DNA of 11,991 bases from assembly GCA_937907405.1 (NCBI GenBank), contig CALCIC010001073.1, forward strand, positions 1 through 11,991, written 5' to 3'. The position numbers were made by a program, and so were the translations under genes. A model generated the notes under the pieces. That model searched no databases. It had not been told where the DNA came from and was given only the letters and a program-made list of their open reading frames with translations. This stretch comes from an uncultured Isosphaeraceae bacterium (GTDB lineage: Bacteria; Planctomycetota; Planctomycetia; Isosphaerales; Isosphaeraceae). Positions 7,111 to 11,991 of the stretch are shown piece after piece (the first letter of the stretch is position 1; every line of letters starts with the position of its first letter).

Positions 7111-10100
7111 TCACTCGGCTGCGTGCAGGATGATCAGGGCAAGGGCGGTGAGGATCGGCGACGAGGCTTCCTTATCGCCCCAGACGCCCTCCTTGTTCCG
7201 CCTGTCGAGCAGGTCGTCGCGGACGGCGGCGTACCACGAGGTCCAATCCTTGACCTCGGCCTTGACGATCGGGGCCGCGGACTCGTGCGCCTCGTAGAGC
7301 ATGACGTTGTAAAGGAAAGCGTCCGAGACGCCCGGCGATCGGAAGCCGCGAAGGAACGCCAGGCCCTGTTCTAGGACCCCCTCGTCGCCGTGGTATCCCG
7401 CCGCGGTCAAGGCGGAGAGTGCGGCGGCCGTATAGGTATAGGTCGCCGAGTCGTCGCTCGGGACGTTCGGCATGTACTGGAACCTGCCGTTCGTATTTCG
7501 ACAGGCGAGGACGTACTCGATCCCGCCGTCGATGGTCGCCTGGGGGACGTCGAGGCCGGCGGCCCTCGCCGCCGCGAGCGCCTGCAACTGGCAACACGTC
7601 ACGCTCAGGTCGGCGTCCTTGGAATTTGGCTGATAGCGCCAGCCTCCCTTGCGGTTCTGGCCGTCCGCGGTCACCGCGACCGCTCGGGTCAGGGCCGCCT
7701 TCATCCGATCCTTCAGGACAACGTCGGCGACCTTGCCGTACGCCTCGGCCAGGAAGCGGACGGCGAACCCATGCTCGTACATGGGGGCGGACCTCCCCTC
7801 GGCCAGCAGGCCCCCAGCCCCGTGCCGCAGGACGTACTCGATCGCCTTCGTGAGCCGTGCGCCGTCCGGCCCCTGGTCCGGTTGGCAACCCGCCGCCAGG
7901 AGCGCCCGCCCTACGAGCGCCGTGACGGCGACCTTGCCGCGGTAATCGTCGGTGGTCCACGAGCCGTCTTCCCTCTGGTTGCTGCCCAGGTATTCCAGGC
8001 CGGCGACCATGGCCTTTCTCGTTTCGGGCGTGAGCGAGTTCGACTCGAAGCGGCCTCTGCGACGGAACGTATAAACGTCGCCTTCCGCCGCGTGGGCGAT
8101 CAGCGTGCGGTTGAATTGCGCATCGTTCGGGCCGGGGCCGGACGCGATGCCCAACGCCACGTAGATCCCTTCCTCGCCGTTCGCGTCCCGCGAGCGCACG
8201 ATCACGAGGTTGGCGCCGTGCGTGTAGATATATTGTGGATTGAGACGGACGAGCGGCGTCGCCCAGGCGAGGCGCGGGATCTCGGCGGACGACTGCAACG
8301 GCGTCCCCTTGCTCGAGTTCCACCACTGCACGTATTTCCGCCACGTGTCTCCCGCGCCCCGGGCAACCGAGCCGCTGTCGAAGCCGCGAAAGGCCGTTTT
8401 CTCTTCCTCGCCCGTGCGTACGGGCGCACTCACCAAGGTTTCCCTCGGTTCCGACCTCGTCACAGGTTGGGATCGCGACTCCGCGGCGGGCTCTTCCCGC
8501 AGCCAGACTTGGTGAAGCAGGCGGTCCAACAGCTCAATCATCCTGACCTCGGCGCTGGGAATATCGACGCCGTCTTCGCTCAGCTTTTTGAGCAGCCGAC
8601 GTTTCTGCAACTCGTCGAACGTCACGATGACGTCGAGCGCCGCGTCGCCGGTGCCGGATGCGATCGAAAGCTCCAGCTTTCCCTTGATGTCACCAGGCAG
8701 GATGGCCATGCCGACGAACTGACCTCGATTCGGAACCCATTCGACGGCCCAGGTCAGGTTCTGTGGCGCATTGATCGGATGGATCTCCAGGGCCCACGAT
8801 GCATTCGTCACGCGTCGGATCGAAAATCGCTCGTGGAGATCGTTCTGCTCGATCCACTGGCCCGTGATATCCGGCGGCTCGTGGGCGATGGCGTTTGCCA
8901 CCGCGTTCGCACGCGACGCCTCGGATTGGAGGCTGAGATATCGAGTGAGGACGAGCCCGGCGAAGACACAGGCGGCGACCAAGGCAACGATCGAGGCGAA
9001 CAACACGAAGCGAGTCCAGACCGACCGATTTGGCCGCCCGCACGGCGACTCTTTCATCGGCCAGTACGCGGCATTCGGCAACGGGACCGACGCCGGCTGC
9101 TGCACGTGCGCCAGGCAACGCTGGAGGACGTCGGCCACTTCCTGGGCCGACGCCGGGCGCTCTCCGGGTTCCTTGGCCATGAGCTGGGAGACCAGCGTGC
9201 ACAGCCACGCCGGCAGGTCGGGGTTGATTTCCCGCATGTTCCTCGGCTCCTGATCGGCGATGAGACGCAGGACGGCGTAGCTGTTGTCGGCGCGGAACGG
9301 CGGCCGGCCGGTGGACATGAAGTAGAGGACGCCGCCCAGGCTGAAGAGGTCCGAACGGGCGTCCACGCCGTCGCCTCGGGCCTGCTCGGGGGACATGTAC
9401 TGCGGGGTGCCGGCGATCGTCCCCGAGCGTGTGATGCTGGCGTCGTCGACGGCGCGGGCCAAACCAAAATCGGTCAGCAACGCCCGCTCGACGGTGCCGT
9501 CGATCAGGATGTTGGAGGGCTTCACGTCGCGATGGACGAGGCCCGAAGCGTGCGCCGCCGCCAGCCCGCTCGCGGCCTGCATGCCGACCCGGAGGATCTC
9601 TTTCAGCTCCTGAGGCCCCTGATCCTCGACCCGCTTCTGCAGGGTCGAGCCGCGCGAGTACTGCATGACCAGGTAAGGCACGCCTTGCCACTCGGCGACG
9701 CCGTAAATCGGCAACACGTGATCGTCGATCACCGCGGCGGCCGCTTGACCTTCCCGCGCGAATCGCTTGCGAGCCGCCCCCGATTCCGCCAGGTTCGGCG
9801 AGAGCATCTTGATGGCGACGTATCGATTCAAGGCTCCGTCGAACGCCTTGAAGACGACCCCCATCCCGCCCCGGCCGACGACCCCGACGACCTCGTAGGA
9901 TCCGATCCGTCCCATCATGCGCGGGTCGTCGGTCGGACCGAGCAGCCGTAGAGCGACGTCCAGCGAATGGTCACCGCCGTGCTCGGAATCGATCGCGTCG
10001 CCCGCACGGAGTTCGGGAGAGGATTGCAGCACGGGCGCGATCCGCTGCCGCCAGAACGGGTCCGATTCCGCCTCGTCGAGGAGCGCGCGGCATCGCGGGC

Positions 10101-10209
10101 AACCGTCCAGGTGCTCCTCCACGGATTGCAGCACCGCGGCGGCCGACGGATCGCGGGAGAGCTGGTCGAGCATCTCCGGCGTCAAACAGGCCTGACTCGG
10201 CTTCCTCAT
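7111..10209 (-). CDS. Ser/Thr kinase with N-terminal zinc finger and extracytoplasmic toroid
   Basis: The product has 1032 residues. Residues 8-40 contain C8 and H33-x3-C37-x2-C40, the ligand pattern of zinc-binding anti-sigma domains. A PknB-like kinase spans about 104-368: glycine loop GRGGMGVVF (112-120), K134 in VAIK, H226-R227-D228 with K230 and N233, D247-F-G, GTPQYMSPE (267-275) and D287. All key catalytic residues are present, so it should be active. One membrane helix lies at 401-424 after a basic stretch, which puts the kinase inside. Outside follow a beta-rich segment (about 447-530), a linker, and a helical toroid (about 730-1030). The toroid has NQREDGSW (744-751), GGWRYQP (855-861), TCCQLQALAAARAAGLDVP (871-889) and a repeated TALAL end, as in prenyltransferase/squalene-oxidase repeats. 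No cyclase DxDD motif is seen. The ATG has AGGAGG 6 bases upstream and overlaps the sigma stop codon (ATGA). Confidence 0.92.
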   Translation of the reverse strand: MRKPSQACLTPEMLDQLSRDPSAAAVLQSVEEHLDGCPRCRALLDEAESDPFWRQRIAPVLQSSPELRAGDAIDSEHGGDHSLDVALRLLGPTDDPRMMGRIGSYEVVGVVGRGGMGVVFKAFDGALNRYVAIKMLSPNLAESGAARKRFAREGQAAAAVIDDHVLPIYGVAEWQGVPYLVMQYSRGSTLQKRVEDQGPQELKEILRVGMQAASGLAAAHASGLVHRDVKPSNILIDGTVERALLTDFGLARAVDDASITRSGTIAGTPQYMSPEQARGDGVDARSDLFSLGGVLYFMSTGRPPFRADNSYAVLRLIADQEPRNMREINPDLPAWLCTLVSQLMAKEPGERPASAQEVADVLQRCLAHVQQPASVPLPNAAYWPMKESPCGRPNRSVWTRFVLFASIVALVAACVFAGLVLTRYLSLQSEASRANAVANAIAHEPPDITGQWIEQNDLHERFSIRRVTNASWALEIHPINAPQNLTWAVEWVPNRGQFVGMAILPGDIKGKLELSIASGTGDAALDVIVTFDELQKRRLLKKLSEDGVDIPSAEVRMIELLDRLLHQVWLREEPAAESRSQPVTRSEPRETLVSAPVRTGEEEKTAFRGFDSGSVARGAGDTWRKYVQWWNSSKGTPLQSSAEIPRLAWATPLVRLNPQYIYTHGANLVIVRSRDANGEEGIYVALGIASGPGPNDAQFNRTLIAHAAEGDVYTFRRRGRFESNSLTPETRKAMVAGLEYLGSNQREDGSWTTDDYRGKVAVTALVGRALLAAGCQPDQGPDGARLTKAIEYVLRHGAGGLLAEGRSAPMYEHGFAVRFLAEAYGKVADVVLKDRMKAALTRAVAVTADGQNRKGGWRYQPNSKDADLSVTCCQLQALAAARAAGLDVPQATIDGGIEYVLACRNTNGRFQYMPNVPSDDSATYTYTAAALSALTAAGYHGDEGVLEQGLAFLRGFRSPGVSDAFLYNVMLYEAHESAAPIVKAEVKDWTSWYAAVRDDLLDRRNKEGVWGDKEASSPILTALALIILHAAE

Positions 10210-10823
10210 GGCGACCCTCCTTCCGGTAATCCCCAATCCCGGGACATCTCCTGGACGACGACTTTGAGCCTGGCGACAACGCGATGTCGAGCGACGTAGA
10301 TGGAGCCGGGCGTGCGTTGCATCGAATCCGCGAGGTCCGCGATCGGCACACCCTCGATCGCGGTCTGCCAGAAGACGGTCCAGGTCTCGGTCGTGAACTC
10401 GGCGCGGATTCGCTCGGCGGCGCGGCGGACGATCTCGCGTTGCGTTTCGATCTCGAATTCGGACGCCGTCTCGTCGCGATCGGGAATCTCGTGCAGCAGA
10501 TCCATGACGGAGGAAGTTCCCGCGGCCTGGTCGCGCGGTCGCCTCGTGACCATCTTCAAGACGGCGTTGCGGGCGATCGCGGTGAGCCATGCGCGGAAGG
10601 GGGACCGATTCAAGCCCCCATGCCAGTCCTCGATCGATCGGCTGATCGACACGAAGACTTGTTGAACGACATCCTGGGCGTCGGCCTCCTGCAGGCCTCG
10701 CCGCCGGGCGAGCCGGTAGACGACGGGTTGGTAGAGCCGCAGGAACTCGGCCCACGACGCTTCATCGCCGAGTTCTCGAAGTCGAGCGATCAGGCTCAGG
10801 CTGGTTTCCGGGAACTCTGGCAA
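10206..10823 (-). CDS. ECF-type RNA polymerase sigma factor
   Basis: The 205-residue protein directs RNA polymerase to a specific promoter set. A sigma-2 region spans about 25-95 (LYQPVVYRLARRRGLQEADAQ at 30-50, with DVVQQVFVSI at 51-60 and RAWLTAIARN at 77-86). A sigma-4 helix-turn-helix region spans about 128-192 (VPIADLADSMQRTPGSIYVA at 159-178). No sigma-3 domain lies between them, which fits the ECF class. I chose a TTG start at 10823 because a perfect AGGAGG (10831-10836) lies 7 bases upstream, and the N-terminus then reads MPEFPETSLSLIARL, as in planctomycete relatives I know. The frame stays open to another TTG at 10859, but that would place the ribosome site inside the gene. The stop overlaps the kinase ATG by 4 bases, which suggests coupled translation and a functional pair. 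Confidence 0.9.
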   Translation of the reverse strand: MPEFPETSLSLIARLRELGDEASWAEFLRLYQPVVYRLARRRGLQEADAQDVVQQVFVSISRSIEDWHGGLNRSPFRAWLTAIARNAVLKMVTRRPRDQAAGTSSVMDLLHEIPDRDETASEFEIETQREIVRRAAERIRAEFTTETWTVFWQTAIEGVPIADLADSMQRTPGSIYVARHRVVARLKVVVQEMSRDWGLPEGGSP

Positions 10824-10830
10824 GGTGGAA

Positions 10831-10836
10831 CCTCCT
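10831..10836 (-). promoter_or_regulatory. Shine-Dalgarno of the sigma-factor gene, decides a TTG start
   Basis: The minus strand reads AGGAGG, followed by 7 bases and then TTG at 10823-10821. No ATG or GTG lies in frame nearby, so this full-consensus ribosome site is the evidence for a non-ATG start. Initiation at TTG is usually weaker than at ATG, which would keep sigma levels low. Confidence 0.7.
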
Positions 10837-10865
10837 GCAGAGTATGATCCCCTAATCAACGACTT

Positions 10866-10894
10866 CTTACAGCGATTTCGAAGAACGCGGGCAA
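10866..10894 (-). promoter_or_regulatory. Candidate promoter of the sigma-kinase gene cluster
   Basis: On the minus strand TTGCCC (10889-10894) and TGTAAG (10866-10871) are separated by exactly 17 bases, each matching 4 of 6 housekeeping-consensus positions. The -10 element lies 42 bases before the TTG start. The placement is right for driving the whole co-oriented cluster, but two 4/6 hexamers can occur by chance. An ECF-type autoregulatory promoter could equally exist here and not be recognised. Confidence 0.25.
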
Positions 10895-11478
10895 TCGATC
10901 AGCGTCGCCGCTTTCCACTTCGATCGTCGCGGTCAGCCAAGCCGGGCCGATCCTGAGGCAGAACGACGCAAATCGATTACGGCAGGGAGTATCCTCGCAG
11001 GCGCGGCCGGAAGACCTTGAACGTCACTGCGGCGGCGGCCAGGACGTAGTGGCCGTACAATCCCTCCACTCTCCTCCGGACGGCCACGCAAGTGCGTCCC
11101 AGGTTTCGCATCTCGAAATGGTCGACCGAGTGGCAGGAGTAGCCTCGGTCCAGCGGTACGGATGCGCCGACGAGCCACGCGGCCGGGCGTGCTTCGCGGC
11201 CGCTCGCGTCGAGACCTCGACGGGCATGCGCAGGCGGTCCCGCCGCTTCGTGTGGATCACTCGCGTTTTCACGTCCATGCCGCCCTCGTCGTCTCGATTG
11301 GATTCCATCCAACGGAAAGTGCCAGCGATATTGGGAGCGGTCAAGCGGGATGATCACGCGGGGCCGAAGCGCCGTCGCGACCGGCCGGCCCGAATCCATT
11401 TCCTGAATGCCAATTCTTCGTGCGGCGACCCGCGACTGACCGAGTCCGCTTGCCGAAGTCATCCACAGCCCCGACACG
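10895..11478. other. Intergenic region without an intact gene
   Basis: Apart from the frameshifted remnant, I see no gene, tRNA, rRNA or obvious terminator in this stretch. Two 9-base strings are one mismatch from the DnaA-box consensus TTATCCACA: TCATCCACA at 11459-11467 on the plus strand, and TGTGGATCA at 11251-11259, which is the same string on the minus strand. Confidence 0.5.
10977..11278 (-). pseudogene. Coding-like remnant, apparently frameshifted, unrecognised
   Basis: Two overlapping minus-strand frames share a coding-like signal. From an ATG at 11278 (GAGG 5 bases upstream) one frame reads MDVKTRVIHTKRRDRLRMPV and continues with mostly G/C third positions to about 11150. From there the other frame takes over with mostly G/C third positions (a stretch including HSVDHFEMRNLGRT and VEGLYGHYVLAAAAVTFKVF) and stops at 10977. 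Joined, they would make about 100 residues. I do not recognise the product. The last part is faintly reminiscent of transposase C-termini, but no DDE motif is visible. It could be a decayed gene, a sequencing or assembly frameshift, or chance in GC-rich DNA. It runs in the same direction as the gene cluster and lies upstream of the sigma gene. Confidence 0.25.
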
Positions 11479-11517
11479 TTAAGTAAGTTAATAAGAATAC
11501 TTGAAGTTAAACAGTTA
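11479..11517. other. AT-rich tract with repeated GTTA words
   Basis: Only 8 of these 39 bases are G or C, in a window that is otherwise strongly GC-rich. GTTA occurs four times, beginning at 11478, 11487, 11506 and 11514, three of them as GTTAA. It lies 11 bases after a near-consensus DnaA box and 46 bases before the repeat array. This arrangement is like a duplex-unwinding element, but a strong promoter region or the border of an inserted element would also be AT-rich. Confidence 0.5.
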
Positions 11518-11562
11518 GCCCCCCAACATCCCCCTGATCCTGCGGGGAAATCGGGCGATTCG

Positions 11563-11970
11563 TGCGCCTGATAGGCCGTGCCTTTGCGCCCGATAGGCCG
11601 GGACGGGTTGCGTCCAATAGGCCGGGACGGCTGCGCCTGATAGGCCGTGCTAATTCACAGCCACCGGGGGTATTTTCTTCGAATGTCTGGAGGCCCGACG
11701 CTCCGCAATGCTGCGGCCAATAGGCCGTGGCGGCGTTTCCGATGCTTCCGGGGCCGGACTCGCTCCCGGTCCCCCTCGGTCGGCGCGGGGGATAACCGTT
11801 CCCGACCCGTCATTTCCTGCTCTATGGGCTGGCCGCATCCCGCGACCGAGGATTCGGGGGCCGATTTGCGCCTGATAGGCCGAATCCTTTCGCCTCCCGC
11901 CGGATTCTTTGCGCTCAATAGGCCGTGCCAGGCCGCGATCGGACGATGCCGTTGCGTCCAATAGGCCGTG
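11563..11970 (+). repeat. Array of eight 18-base repeats with core ATAGGCCG
   Basis: Eight direct copies fit TGCG-N4-ATAGGCCG, usually followed by TG. They start at the T at 11563, 11585, 11609, 11632, 11712, 11867, 11910 and 11953. The four variable bases are CCTG (three copies), TCCA (two), CCCG, GCCA and CTCA, so the two bases before ATAGG are TG, CA or CG. TGCG and ATAGGCCG are invariant in all eight. The first four starts are 22-24 bases apart and the last three 43 apart, about one and two units. Copies 2 and 3 share a longer tail (GGGACGG). Several units are small inverted repeats, such as GCCT-GAT-AGGC and GGCC-AATA-GGCC. The spacing is not a multiple of three, and spacers of 4-6 bases rule out CRISPR. 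The array probably continues beyond the right edge. Confidence 0.85.
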
Positions 11971-11991
11971 CCCCTACTCGGCCGATTCGCT

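Noticed and set aside
7111..8000. Kinase C-terminus as an active squalene-hopene cyclase
   Set aside because: The DxDD catalytic motif is not found; the nearest string is DADL at 865-868. The toroid is also shorter than a full cyclase.
7390..9951. Very long open frame (853 codons) on the plus strand
   Set aside because: It lies wholly antisense to the kinase gene, whose motifs and catalytic residues are clear. Its translation is Arg/Gly-rich with no recognisable domain, as expected for an antisense frame in GC-rich DNA.
10933..11178. Small minus-strand frame of 81 codons
   Set aside because: It is Arg/Pro/Gly-rich with no start context or recognisable features and overlaps the better-supported coding-like remnant in another frame.
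11647..11964. Possible genes on either strand inside the repeat region (plus 11647-11964, minus 11650-11961)
   Set aside because: Neither has a ribosome site or recognisable protein features. They run over repeats whose spacing breaks the reading frame.
11563..11970. CRISPR array
   Set aside because: Spacers would be only 4-6 bases in the regular part, the spacing is uneven elsewhere, and no cas gene is visible.

Overview
The window looks like a piece of a GC-rich planctomycete genome, probably of the Isosphaeraceae/Gemmatales kind. The grounds are family-level and no search was run. An ECF-type sigma factor overlaps a membrane-anchored PknB-like Ser/Thr kinase. Several exported proteins belong to families common in planctomycetes: a TIGR03067-like domain protein, WD40 and TolB-like propellers, a DUF6624-like protein, and a kinase fused to a prenyltransferase/squalene-oxidase-type toroid.

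Layout: bases 1 to 10823 hold eight genes, all on the minus strand and tightly packed, so transcription runs right to left. In transcription order they are: an ECF sigma factor (TTG start, perfect Shine-Dalgarno); a 1032-residue kinase with a zinc-binding anti-sigma-like N-terminus, one membrane helix and an extracytoplasmic helical toroid (ATGA overlap with the sigma gene); a secreted TIGR03067-like protein; a secreted seven-blade WD40 protein; a secreted TolB-like propeller; a periplasmic HlyD/RND-type adaptor with an extra helical N-terminus and no pump gene beside it; a multi-pass membrane protein with a ChaN/EreA-like C-terminal domain; and a secreted DUF6624-like protein cut by the left edge (TGATG overlap). 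Gaps are 2 to 150 bases. Two stem-loops lie in the gap between the two propeller genes and may lower read-through there.

Bases 10824 to 11991 carry no intact gene that I can support. This part holds a weak candidate promoter for the sigma gene, a roughly 300-base coding-like remnant that appears frameshifted, a sharply AT-rich tract (11479-11517) with a near-consensus DnaA box beside it, and then an array of eight short repeats (TGCG, four variable bases, invariant ATAGGCCG) running to the right edge. The array is the least expected structure here. It resembles an iteron or operator cluster more than CRISPR or coding repeats.

Working model (inference): the sigma factor and kinase form a one-locus signalling unit in which the toroid senses something outside the membrane, and the kinase or its zinc-finger segment controls the sigma factor. 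The downstream exported proteins, adaptor and membrane protein would be an envelope-related output. No enzyme in the window fixes the pathway.
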